Origin: Bacteroidales bacterium
GTDB lineage: Bacteria > Bacteroidota > Bacteroidia > Bacteroidales > P3
Reading direction: 5' to 3'
Assembly: GCA_017507285.1 (NCBI GenBank)
Contig: JAFWBF010000080.1
Span: 1 to 16,298, forward strand
Length of the DNA: 16,298 nt
In this document: positions 1 to 7,506 of the stretch, one piece after another
Layout: every line of letters begins with the position of its first letter
Position numbering within the stretch: position 1 is the stretch's first letter
Notes under the pieces: generated by a model
What the model was told of the DNA's origin: nothing
The model's database searches: none
What the model saw: only the letters and a program-made list of their open reading frames with translations
Made by a program: the position numbers and the translations under genes

Positions 1-331
1 AGAATTTGATCTTAAACATGGTGCATACGAAGATACTTTTGATATACCTGACGATGAGGAAGAAGAGGTCGAGTACGAAGAAAAAGACGACTACATTGAT
101 GAAGATGCTGAAGATGAAGGGTCCGAAGATGAATATCTGACCGACTACGACGAAGGTCCGAACGATGCCGACATAATGGATATTGAAAACTTTATGAAAG
201 AATCTAACATCGGTACTGAAGAAAAACCTGTAGAGGCAACAGCCAAAACTAAAGCCAAAAAAGAACCAAAGGCTAAGAAGGAAACTAAAGCAAAAAAAGA
301 GCCTAAAGCTACAAAAACAAAAGCAAAATAA
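1..331 (+). CDS. 3' end of an unidentified protein with acidic then lysine-rich tail
   Basis: Open from the left edge (first full codon at 2) to TAA at 329-331, giving 109 visible residues. About 60 residues are very acidic (runs of D and E broken by Y). A short, less charged part follows (around DIENFMKESNIG), and the last 35 or so residues are built from A, K, E, P and T in repeats such as KKEPKAKK. Such lysine/alanine tails often occur on nucleic-acid-binding or ribosome-associated proteins, but the visible part has no catalytic motif and I do not recognise the family. The reading frame is supported by the repeated KxKAKKE pattern and by the terminator 17 bp after the stop. The real start and domain lie outside the window, so no function is proposed. 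Confidence 0.75.
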   Translation, partial: EFDLKHGAYEDTFDIPDDEEEEVEYEEKDDYIDEDAEDEGSEDEYLTDYDEGPNDADIMDIENFMKESNIGTEEKPVEATAKTKAKKEPKAKKETKAKKEPKATKTKAK

Positions 332-347
332 TTATATCTGATATAGG

Positions 348-379
348 AAAGGATACTCAAAAGCGAGTATCCTTTTTTT
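348..379 (+). terminator. Rho-independent terminator between convergent genes
   Basis: Arms at 348-358 and 365-375 (core GGATACTC/GAGTATCC) enclose a 6-nt loop and run into seven Ts at 373-379. It starts 17 bp after the stop of the + strand gene. It ends just before the stop of the minus-strand lipoprotein gene at 382, so on the other strand it may also end that operon; the T run there is shorter (three Ts). Confidence 0.85.
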
Positions 380-381
380 GT

Positions 382-2007
382 TTATCTTTTTATTACGTGT
401 TTCAAATTAAGGCTATTCATAGCATTACTCTGCAAGCCCGCTATGTTTTTATGCGTAAAGTGTAGTATTTGATCATAGTACAATACCACAACCGGGGCTT
501 CGTCCATAATTAGTTTGTTCATTTTTTTGTATAGTTCTACCCTTGTACTGTCGCAGGTTGTGGCTTTTGCTTGACTATAAAGTTTGTCGAATTTTGCATT
601 ACTGTAATGCGTATAGTTCGGACCCTTTGGACAGAAGTTGTCGGAATAGAACAATGATAAGTAGTTTTCGGCATCGGGGTAGTCGGCAATCCAGGAGCCT
701 CTGAACCAATTGCTCTTTGATTGGGCTATCTGTTCACGCAATGCTCCGGGTGGATTTACATCTACATCTATATTTATTCCTATAATACTCAGTTGTTGCT
801 GTATATATTTACATAGGTCAAGGTAGGTGGCAGTGGTTGATAGTTTTATGGTGGGTAGTCCTTTACCATTTGGATATCCGGCATCGGCCAATAATTGCAA
901 TGCCATTTGCGAATCGTACTCGTAGCATATCATTGACGAGTCGAAACCAGGCAAACCTTTTGGAATAAAACCATAGCAACCGGGTATACCTACATTGTTT
1001 CGCAAGTATTTCATCATTTTTCTACGGTCGAAACCATAGTTGATAGCTTGGCGTATACGTTTGTCTTTTATCGGACTATCGTTGTTTTCCATGAGGAAAC
1101 CAAGATATTCGGTGTTTAGGTATGGTTGGCTGTGCATATTTATTTTGTTGCTGTATTTGGTGCGTAGCTGTCCGGTTTGTGTAAGTAGCTCGTCCTTGTA
1201 GCTTGCATCAAGCGAGTTCATAAAGTCGAGGTTGCCTTTTATGAATTCCAAAAATACAGTCTGTTTGTCTATAATAAAAGTTATTGCCACACCATCAAGG
1301 TAGGGCAAAGGATTGCCGTCTGCATCTTTTTCAAAATAATCCGGATTTTTTCGCATTACCAATTTTGCATTTTCTTTCCAAAGTTGGAATTTGAAAGGAC
1401 CTGTACCAATTGGGTGCTGGCGAAAGTCGGCCCCATAGTGATTTACCACTTCGTGTGGTACCACAAAGCAATATGGCATGCCCAGTATGCTAAGGAATGG
1501 CGAGAAAGGTTGGCGTAGGCGAATGATGAATGTTGTGTCGTTTGGTGCCGAGAATGCAGGTCGTGAACCATCATAATCAACTTCGCTAAATATCCACCTT
1601 CCGGGAGAAGCCACTTTTTCGTCCAATATTCTGTTGAAGCTATATATAAAATCCGAAGCAACAACATTGCGAGTGCTATCAGTAAAACATTCGCTTTTAT
1701 GAAAGTACACATCAGGGCGAAGGTGGAAGGTATATGTAAGTCCATCGGGGCTTATGTTCCACGATTTTGCAATGCATGGACGGACATTAAGGTTACTGTC
1801 GAGCTGTATCAAACCGTTGAACAGCTGGCTTGTGGCCCATATCATTGCCTGATCTTTGGCAAAGGCAGGATCAAGTGAGGCTATACCTGCCGACTCGTTG
1901 TATTTGAATATCTTTTTTTCGGCGTTGTCGTTCCTGTGTTGGCAAGCCGAAATAGCAAAGAGAGTTAGCAAAAGAGATATTGTGTATACAGCAATGTTTT
2001 TCATCAT
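382..2007 (-). CDS. Peptide/nickel-type ABC transporter substrate-binding lipoprotein (SBP_bac_5 family)
   Basis: 541 residues, a usual length for OppA/DppA-type solute-binding proteins. Residues 1-22 form a lipoprotein signal: MMK, a hydrophobic stretch, then the lipobox ISAC with Cys22 as the expected acylated residue, so the mature protein should be membrane anchored. The family signature follows: AKSWNISPDGLTYTF and LRPDVYFHKS near residues 80-105, a GTGPFK motif near 200, and IKDKRIRQAINYGFDR near 315-330, as in periplasmic oligopeptide binders. The first ATG is chosen because it overlaps the stop of the upstream amidohydrolase as ATGA, which implies translational coupling; a second ATG follows directly. 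No permease or ATPase gene (oppBCDF type) is visible, so this is an orphan binding protein. The ligand is unknown: peptides are the family default, but the amidohydrolase partner could point to another substrate. Confidence 0.93.
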   Translation of the reverse strand: MMKNIAVYTISLLLTLFAISACQHRNDNAEKKIFKYNESAGIASLDPAFAKDQAMIWATSQLFNGLIQLDSNLNVRPCIAKSWNISPDGLTYTFHLRPDVYFHKSECFTDSTRNVVASDFIYSFNRILDEKVASPGRWIFSEVDYDGSRPAFSAPNDTTFIIRLRQPFSPFLSILGMPYCFVVPHEVVNHYGADFRQHPIGTGPFKFQLWKENAKLVMRKNPDYFEKDADGNPLPYLDGVAITFIIDKQTVFLEFIKGNLDFMNSLDASYKDELLTQTGQLRTKYSNKINMHSQPYLNTEYLGFLMENNDSPIKDKRIRQAINYGFDRRKMMKYLRNNVGIPGCYGFIPKGLPGFDSSMICYEYDSQMALQLLADAGYPNGKGLPTIKLSTTATYLDLCKYIQQQLSIIGINIDVDVNPPGALREQIAQSKSNWFRGSWIADYPDAENYLSLFYSDNFCPKGPNYTHYSNAKFDKLYSQAKATTCDSTRVELYKKMNKLIMDEAPVVVLYYDQILHFTHKNIAGLQSNAMNSLNLKHVIKR

Positions 2008-3263
2008 TGTTTGATTAATTTTTCAACCAGTTCGTTGGCTTTTTGTAGTATTTCTTCTTCGCCACATACCTTTCTATTTTCCATTATCACTTTGCCATCG
2101 CATATAACGGTATCTACGTTATTTCCGTTGGCAGCATACACAAGGTTGGATGCCGTGTTGTTGTTGAAAGGTGTAAATGCCGGCGTATTGATATTTACTA
2201 GAAATATATCGGCCAATTTTCCTACTTCTATTTTTCCGCTATTAATGTTTAACGCTTTTGCACCGTTTTCTGTGGCCACTTTTATAGTTTCTTCGGCAGG
2301 TAGTGCTGTGGGGTCTAGTCGCCACCCTTTTTGTAGTAGGCTCATCATCTTCATGGCTTCTATCATATCTAGGTTGTTGGACGATGAGCAACCATCGGTG
2401 CCAAGGCCTATACATATACCTTTGTCGTTCATTTCGTTGTATAAGAATTTATGACCCGAAGCGAGTTTTAGGTTCGAATTTGGATTGTGAATAACCTTTA
2501 CATCGTTGTCGGCAAGCATCTGTATTTCATCTTTGTCGAGCCATAGACAGTGGGCTATCACCAAATTTGGGCGTAGTACACCCAAGCTGTTGAGGTATCG
2601 AACCGGCGACATGCCGAAGTTCTTTACAGCGTTTTGATGTTCGATTTGTGTTTCGGCAAGGTGTGTGTGTACAATAATATTGTGTTCTTTGGCAAAATCC
2701 ATAGCCCATTTGTATGATCCTCCCGATACGGTATATATGGCATGAGGGGCTATTGAAAACATAATTCGGCTGCTATAGTTTCCTTCAAAATCTTTTGCAC
2801 TTATCCTGCTTTGCACCTTTTTTGCCTGAACGGGGTCTAGGCCGTCAAACATTAGTTGCGGAAATACTCCGCGTATGCCCATCTCGTCGGTGGCACGTGC
2901 CGATTCTTTGAAACGGAAGTACATGTCGTTGAATGTTGTAGTGCCCGTTTTTATCATTTCAAGGCAAGCTAATTTTGTTCCCCAATACACTATTTCATCT
3001 GTAAGGTTTCTTTCGTTGGGCCAAATTTTGGTGTTTAACCATTCTTCAAGCGGTAGGTCGTCGCCATAGCCACGGAAGAAAGTCATGGCAGCATGTGTGT
3101 GCCCGTTTACCAGTCCCGGAAAGGCCGCTTTGTTACTACCATCAATAATTGTGTCTATTCCTTCGGTTTTTATGTTGTTCGAAACAGAGGTTATTTTGTT
3201 TCCCTCGATAAGGATGTCTGTACGTTGGTCGTTCAGTAAAACATTTTTTATAAGTATACTCAT
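2004..3263 (-). CDS. Amidohydrolase of the MtaD/SsnA (ATZ/TRZ) deaminase group
   Basis: 419 residues, full length for cyclic amidine deaminases of the amidohydrolase superfamily. Motifs are intact: GHTH (His55, His57) on the first barrel strand, PHAIYT around His174, VHTHLAET (His201 metal ligand, Glu204 acid/base), AHCLWL (His238) and GTDG (Asp290). The spacing H-x-x-E and the order match 5'-methylthioadenosine/S-adenosylhomocysteine deaminases such as Thermotoga TM0936. A hydrolytic deamination of an adenosine-type or related heterocycle, with one divalent metal, is therefore likely; chlorohydrolase or guanine-deaminase-like activity cannot be excluded. No signal peptide is seen, so it should be cytoplasmic. 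The gene starts 19 bp after the TPR gene ends and overlaps the binding-protein gene by 4 nt, so it is the middle gene of a three-gene operon. The family is certain; the substrate is not. Confidence 0.93.
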   Translation of the reverse strand: MSILIKNVLLNDQRTDILIEGNKITSVSNNIKTEGIDTIIDGSNKAAFPGLVNGHTHAAMTFFRGYGDDLPLEEWLNTKIWPNERNLTDEIVYWGTKLACLEMIKTGTTTFNDMYFRFKESARATDEMGIRGVFPQLMFDGLDPVQAKKVQSRISAKDFEGNYSSRIMFSIAPHAIYTVSGGSYKWAMDFAKEHNIIVHTHLAETQIEHQNAVKNFGMSPVRYLNSLGVLRPNLVIAHCLWLDKDEIQMLADNDVKVIHNPNSNLKLASGHKFLYNEMNDKGICIGLGTDGCSSSNNLDMIEAMKMMSLLQKGWRLDPTALPAEETIKVATENGAKALNINSGKIEVGKLADIFLVNINTPAFTPFNNNTASNLVYAANGNNVDTVICDGKVIMENRKVCGEEEILQKANELVEKLIKQ

Positions 3264-3282
3264 ATTGTATAATTCTTTTTAA

Positions 3283-4428
3283 TTACCATGAATGTCCATT
3301 GTGTTGCAGCCAGTCTTGAGCTCGTCTGTTTCCCATTTTTGCTGCTGTTTTGTAATGACTTATCTGTTTGCGTTTATTACTTTTTTTTCCAAATATTTCA
3401 GCCAATTGGCAGTACGAATAGCTGTCGTTGGGTTCTATTTCTATGGCTTTGTGATATGCTATCAAAGCCTTATCCAAATCTCCTTTAAGAAGGTAGGTGT
3501 CGGCAAGGTTTCGATATGATGGTGCATGTTTCGAATCTATGGCAATGGATTTTTCATAAAAAGATATTGCTTTTTCGTACAGTCCTTTTCGGGTGTGGTT
3601 TATCCCAAGCTGGTTATAGGCTTTTACCGATGTGCTGTCGAGTTCCAAAATCTTTTCATAGCATTGGGCTGCCTTGTCGTACAGTTTGCGTTCGCGATAG
3701 GCAATGCCCATGTTTTCATATAGTTTTATAGAGTTTGGATCTATTGCCAATCCTTTTTTGCATGTTGATATAGCCGCTTCGTAATTTTCTTTTTTCCTAT
3801 ACATTATAGCCAAGTTGTAATATCCGTCAATGTCTTTGGGGCTGTATTTTATTGCCTTTTGGAAGCATGAGTATGCCTCGGCTTCATTGCCTTTGTAGAA
3901 GTTTATAAACCCCAAGCAGTTATATCCACGGCCATATTTAGGGTCTATTTCCAATGCTTTTTTACACCACGTTATGGCATTGATATGCTCTTTTTGTATG
4001 CAGTAGTAGATCCCCATAGTAGCGTATGCCGATGGCGATAGCGGGTTCAATTCTATGGCTTTCTGTGCGTGTTGGTAAGCAAGTTCGTATTGTTCATTTT
4101 CGGTGTATACGTATGCCAAACGTTCATGGGCATCGGCATGGTTGGGTGATATTTCTAGTGCTAGGTTTAGGTTGGTTATGGCTTGTGAGTAATGTTCCAT
4201 CTTGGTGTACAAACAGCCAAGTTCAAAATAAGCCTCGGCCATCATAGGGTTGGCTTCTATGGCCGATAGGTAGTACTGTATGGCCAAATCATTGAGCGAC
4301 AGTTTTACAGCATTTCGTGCTTTCGACATATAGCTACCAATGCCAAGGCTATCGGTTTGCGAAAAAACACAATGTGACGAAAGCATGAGAGCTGCAACCG
4401 CTATGTACTTTATATTTCTACTATTCAT
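3283..4428 (-). CDS. Secreted tetratricopeptide-repeat (TPR) protein
   Basis: With the start at ATG 4428 the protein has 381 residues. Residues 1-23 or so look like a type I signal peptide (NSRNIK, a hydrophobic AVAALML stretch, likely cleavage at VFS/Q). About ten consecutive 34-residue TPR units fill the rest, with the usual G/A-Y and A-P pattern (AYFELG, ALEISPNH, AYNQLG, AIEIEPND). It ends in a Sel1-like segment, AAKMGNRRAQDWL. An in-frame ATG at 4440 is a possible alternative. The reading frame stays open to 4587, but that extension would put about 50 unlike residues ahead of the signal peptide, so I reject it. The product is probably a periplasmic protein-protein interaction scaffold; nothing indicates its partner. 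It is the first gene of the operon with the amidohydrolase and the binding lipoprotein. No TAnnTTTG promoter could be found upstream. Confidence 0.9.
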   Translation of the reverse strand: MNSRNIKYIAVAALMLSSHCVFSQTDSLGIGSYMSKARNAVKLSLNDLAIQYYLSAIEANPMMAEAYFELGCLYTKMEHYSQAITNLNLALEISPNHADAHERLAYVYTENEQYELAYQHAQKAIELNPLSPSAYATMGIYYCIQKEHINAITWCKKALEIDPKYGRGYNCLGFINFYKGNEAEAYSCFQKAIKYSPKDIDGYYNLAIMYRKKENYEAAISTCKKGLAIDPNSIKLYENMGIAYRERKLYDKAAQCYEKILELDSTSVKAYNQLGINHTRKGLYEKAISFYEKSIAIDSKHAPSYRNLADTYLLKGDLDKALIAYHKAIEIEPNDSYSYCQLAEIFGKKSNKRKQISHYKTAAKMGNRRAQDWLQHNGHSW

Positions 4429-4450
4429 AATATCTACCATAAATATATGT

Positions 4451-4487
4451 GGCATAAAACGAATATTTTGCTCTTTTATTTTATGCC
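4451..4487. repeat. Inverted repeat GGCATAAAA ... TTTTATGCC upstream of the TPR operon
   Basis: Perfect 9-bp arms at 4451-4459 and 4479-4487 with a 19-nt spacer, starting 22 bp before the chosen TPR start. Arm centres lie about 28 bp apart. It could be an operator bound by a dimeric regulator or a leader hairpin; there is no U-tract typical of a terminator. Confidence 0.6.
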
Positions 4488-4559
4488 AAGTTTCTTTTTT
4501 ACCCTTGTGGAAAAAAAGGAACATAACTTGAAAATGCAGCAATGTGCCTATAGAAATTA

Positions 4560-4647
4560 CATCACGAGGTAGGTTTATCTGCATCACGTAGTAGTTGAAT
4601 CTGCATCACGATGAAAATTCAACTACATCACGATGGAAATTTAAGGC
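4560..4647. repeat. Array A: four 22-bp imperfect tandem units beginning CATCACG
   Basis: CATCACG recurs at 4560, 4582, 4604 and 4626, exactly 22 bp apart each time. The 7-nt head is identical in all four; the other 15 nt are diverged (heads continue AGG, TAG, ATG, ATG). GTTGAAT at 4594-4600 and ATTCAAC at 4617-4623 are complementary, so units 2 and 3 can pair. The array lies 132 bp upstream of the TPR start. The head resembles the arm/loop junction TCACGA of array C, which suggests kinship, but the 6-5-6-5 fold of arrays B and C is not kept here. Confidence 0.8.
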
Positions 4648-4873
4648 TATATATCGGCTGATAAATGATGCTATACCATTATGGTTGTGATACCCTATCA
4701 TGAAGCAATTGATAGTAGGGTGTAAATTTATTTTATGCCTGCTTCTAAAAATGTTAAATGACTATTGCTTTGCTTTTTTTTCTTGGAAAAATACTTAAAC
4801 TTAGTTCGGACATTTTTTTAGAAAGAAGTTGCCTTAAATCATTCAATGGATGATTATTTTTGATTTTAGTATC
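4648..4873. other. Intergenic stretch without a recognisable gene
   Basis: No credible ORF on either strand. An imperfect hairpin is present: CTATCA at 4695-4700 with TGATAG at 4710-4715, extended by ACC/GGT across a 2-nt bulge, followed by T-rich sequence on the + strand. A shorter one is AATCAT/ATGATT at 4837-4855, also followed by Ts. No + strand gene ends nearby, so neither is called a terminator. Confidence 0.5.
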
Positions 4874-4914
4874 AAAAACACCCCTCAATATTCTTTATGA
4901 ATAAAGAGAGGTGT
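4874..4914 (-). terminator. Rho-independent terminator of the rho/helical-protein pair
   Basis: Read on the minus strand, ACACCTCTC (4914-4906) pairs with GAGGGGTGT (4886-4878) with one G-U pair, and CTTTAT/ATAAAG pairs inside. Five Us follow (the As at 4878-4874). It lies 35 bp after the stop of the gene at 4949. Confidence 0.8.
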
Positions 4915-4948
4915 GGGTTATTGGGTCAACAGCTGGTTGTTGTGTTTT

Positions 4949-5287
4949 TTATTTGATGTTCTCAATCAAGGGTTCAATTTCACTCTTTATCTGATTGGCT
5001 TTTTCGATTAGTTCAGATGCTGTTTTATTGTCGTAGTTCAGAAGCGACTTCAAGAAGTATTCTATCAATTGAAGTTCTTCTTTGGTGAGTGTAAGTTTTT
5101 CGTAGCATTCTTTTTGAGTCTCTACGGTTTTGGCAAATTCTATTGTCATTCTTATATTGCTTTCGCAATTGAGTAGTTGTGACACTGCCGACGAGTATTT
5201 TTTCTCAAGCATAATAGGTTTGCAAAACTGAATCAGTTCAGTAGTGAAACTCTCTATCTTCGATTCTATTTCAATTATAGGATTCAT
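4949..5287 (-). CDS. Small helical hypothetical protein downstream of rho
   Basis: 112 residues starting at ATG 5287 and ending at TAA 4949. The composition is rich in E, K, I, L and S with heptad-like spacing (IIEIESKIESFTTELI at the start, ASELIEKANQIKSEIEPLIE at the end), so an all-helical or coiled-coil fold is likely. There is no signal peptide, membrane segment or catalytic motif, so it should be cytoplasmic. I do not recognise the family. It starts 30 bp after the rho stop on the same strand and is followed by a good terminator, so it is probably co-transcribed with rho. Whether it acts with Rho is unknown. Support for coding rests on the clean frame, the operon position and the terminator. 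Confidence 0.7.
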   Translation of the reverse strand: MNPIIEIESKIESFTTELIQFCKPIMLEKKYSSAVSQLLNCESNIRMTIEFAKTVETQKECYEKLTLTKEELQLIEYFLKSLLNYDNKTASELIEKANQIKSEIEPLIENIK

Positions 5288-5317
5288 CTTTCAATGTTTG
5301 ATTTATGAACATATATT

Positions 5318-7153
5318 TTATTTATCCATCGAAAACAAAAACTCTTCGTTCGAGCGAGTGTTGGCCATGTGTTTTTTCAAAAATTCCATTGCTTCGGACG
5401 AGTTCATATCCACCAAAAGGTTGCGGAATATAACAGTTCTGTTCAATATATCTTGTGGTACAAGCAAGTCGTCGCGTCGAGTGCTTGAAGCAGCTATATC
5501 TACAGCCGGATAAATGCGTTTGTTGGATAGTTTACGGTCGAGTTGCAATTCCATATTACCGGTTCCTTTAAATTCTTCGAATATTACATCGTCCATTTTA
5601 GAGCCGGTTTCGGTAAGTGCGGTTGCAATGATTGTAAGCGAACCACCATTTTCTATTTTACGGGCAGCACCAAAGAAACGTTTTGGTTTTTGCAATGCGT
5701 TGGCTTCCACACCGCCGCTAAGTACTTTGCCCGATGCCGGTGCCACTGTGTTGTAGGCTCTTGCCAAACGTGTGATAGAGTCTAGAACTATAACCACATC
5801 GTGTCCACATTCGGTAAGTCGTTTGGCTTTTTCGAGCACTATGTTGGCGATTTTTACGTGTCTGTCGGCCGGCTCGTCGAAAGTTGAGGCAATAACTTCG
5901 GCTTTTACGCTACGTTGCATATCGGTAACTTCTTCGGGACGCTCGTCGATAAGCAATACAATAAGATAAACTTCAGGATGATTGTAAGCAATGGCGTTGG
6001 CAATTTCTTTAAGCAAAGTGGTTTTACCTGTTTTGGGTTGGGCCACTATAAGTCCGCGTTGTCCCTTTCCGATAGGAGTAAACATATCTATGATACGCGT
6101 AGATATTGTTTCTTGAGGATGTCCTGTAAGTTTGAATTTTTCGTGTGGGAATAATGGCACCAACGAGTCGAAGGGTACACGATCTCTTACTTTGTCGGGT
6201 GAAAGGCCGTTTATTTCTACTACTTTGATAAGAGGAAAGAATTTTTCTCCTTCTTTGGGAGGACGTATTGTTCCTTTTACAGTGTCGCCGGTTTTTAGTC
6301 CAAATAGACGTATTTGCGACATCGAAACATATATATCATCAGGCGAGTTGAGGTAGTTGTAATCCGACGAGCGTAAGAATCCGAAGCCATCGGGGCTTAC
6401 TTCTAATACACCTTCAGCCTCTACTACACCGTCTATCTCGAATGGATAATCTTGGCTTACTTTCTTAGTTTGTTCCGGAACAAATGCTTCTGTGTTGCCA
6501 ATGTCTATTGGTTTCTTACTCTTTTTGATTTCTTTCTTGTCTTCTTTCTCTTCCTTTTGAGGTTGTTCTTTTTTATTTTCGTTGGCTGGATTTATTGCTT
6601 CCTGGTTATCGTCATCCTTTTTTTGTTCGCTAATATCTGTTTTCCTTACAGCAATGATGTTTTCATTATTTTGTGTAATGTTTTTTATTATAGTATCGTC
6701 CAGAATCATATCCGATGGGATACCTAAAATATCGGGGTGTTTTAATAGTATTTTTGTTGTAGGCTCAACGATTTCCGGTATTTGTGGTATTGTGGGCAAT
6801 GTAACATCGTTGATATTGATATTAAGATCTAAATCTTTGTTCGAGTTATCGGCGACTACAGTTTTTTCTGTTTTTTTTGCTGATTTTTTTTCTGTGGAAC
6901 TTTTCTCTTTTGGGATATTGTTGTTCACATTAGATTCTGCAATTGGTGTAGGTTTCAGTCTCGTTCTTCGTTGTTTTGGTGCAGTAACCTCTTTAGTTGC
7001 TTTGTTTTCAACCGGAGTTGCGGCTTGATGATCCAATATTTTATACACCAATTCTTGTTTTGTCAGTTTCATTGCACGAGAAATTCCCAATTCTTTGGCT
7101 ATTTCTACAAGCTCTATGTGAGCTTTCTCAGAAAGTTCATTTTTATTATACAT
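5318..7153 (-). CDS. rho: Transcription termination factor Rho with long disordered insertion
   Basis: 611 residues from ATG 7153. The order is: Rho N-terminal helical domain (residues 1-42, LSEKAHIELVEIAKELGISR); a low-complexity K/E/N/P-rich segment (about 43-230); the OB-fold RNA-binding domain from about 235 (EGVLEVSPDGFGFLRS); and the hexameric RecA-type ATPase with Walker A QPKTGKTT (Lys377), catalytic region LLIDERPEEVTDM and Walker B VVIVLDS (452-458). It unwinds and releases RNA at Rho-dependent sites. E. coli Rho has about 420 residues; the difference is nearly all the insertion, which is known in Bacteroidota Rho and reported in Bacteroides thetaiotaomicron to drive phase separation. 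The frame remains open to 7270, but those codons run past the predicted promoter at 7268, so the start at 7153 is preferred. It is first in an operon with the small gene at 4949. Confidence 0.97.
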   Translation of the reverse strand: MYNKNELSEKAHIELVEIAKELGISRAMKLTKQELVYKILDHQAATPVENKATKEVTAPKQRRTRLKPTPIAESNVNNNIPKEKSSTEKKSAKKTEKTVVADNSNKDLDLNININDVTLPTIPQIPEIVEPTTKILLKHPDILGIPSDMILDDTIIKNITQNNENIIAVRKTDISEQKKDDDNQEAINPANENKKEQPQKEEKEDKKEIKKSKKPIDIGNTEAFVPEQTKKVSQDYPFEIDGVVEAEGVLEVSPDGFGFLRSSDYNYLNSPDDIYVSMSQIRLFGLKTGDTVKGTIRPPKEGEKFFPLIKVVEINGLSPDKVRDRVPFDSLVPLFPHEKFKLTGHPQETISTRIIDMFTPIGKGQRGLIVAQPKTGKTTLLKEIANAIAYNHPEVYLIVLLIDERPEEVTDMQRSVKAEVIASTFDEPADRHVKIANIVLEKAKRLTECGHDVVIVLDSITRLARAYNTVAPASGKVLSGGVEANALQKPKRFFGAARKIENGGSLTIIATALTETGSKMDDVIFEEFKGTGNMELQLDRKLSNKRIYPAVDIAASSTRRDDLLVPQDILNRTVIFRNLLVDMNSSEAMEFLKKHMANTRSNEEFLFSMDK

Positions 7154-7267
7154 TATAATAAAGTGTTTTTGTTTCGTTATGTTTAGATCTTGATTTTGTT
7201 GAAAATTGCTGATTATTAATTGGTAAAAGGATGTTTTTACCACGATTAATTGATGATAATCATGGTG

Positions 7268-7275
7268 CAAAGATA
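7268..7275 (-). promoter_or_regulatory. Probable rho promoter -7 box (TATCTTTG)
   Basis: The minus strand reads TATCTTTG, a match to the Bacteroidota TAnnTTTG element and identical to the tRNA-Ser -7 box. The following GCAC is shared with that promoter as well. The -33 element is weak (TTG at 7303-7301, spaced 25 bp). It implies a rho leader of roughly 105-110 nt. Rho leaders are autoregulated in other bacteria; that is only an inference here. Confidence 0.65.
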
Positions 7276-7445
7276 TGTATTTTATTTTAAATAATCATTG
7301 CAATTTGAAAAATATTTTTCTTTTTTCTCATATATCTACATATTTTTGAGTACTTTTGAAGCGTTTTTTGCTGTAAATGCGATGCAATAAACAGGTTGAT
7401 GTATAGTGTTTTGTCATGAATTTTGTATGATAAACTATCCTTCTT

Positions 7446-7476
7446 TTTGTTTTGTTGCAGCAAAAAAATAGTTTTG
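7446..7476 (+). promoter_or_regulatory. Promoter of the rarD-miaA operon
   Basis: TTTG at 7446-7449 and TAGTTTTG at 7469-7476 are separated by 19 bp, matching the Bacteroidota sigma factor consensus (TTTG, 19-21 bp, TAnnTTTG). Transcription would begin near 7483, leaving a leader of about 25 nt before ATG 7507. The rest of the divergent region (7276-7445) is A/T-rich with no ORF. Confidence 0.75.
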
Positions 7477-7506
7477 GTTATGCTAATTAAGTACTAGAAT
7501 TGTAAT

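Noticed and set aside
4429..4587. N-terminal extension of the TPR protein by 53 residues
   Set aside because: It would place unlike residues and repeat-array sequence ahead of a clear signal peptide.
7154..7270. N-terminal extension of Rho by 39 residues
   Set aside because: It would run through the predicted -7 box at 7268-7275, and the extra residues do not resemble Rho. ATG 7153 begins right at the Rho N-terminal domain.
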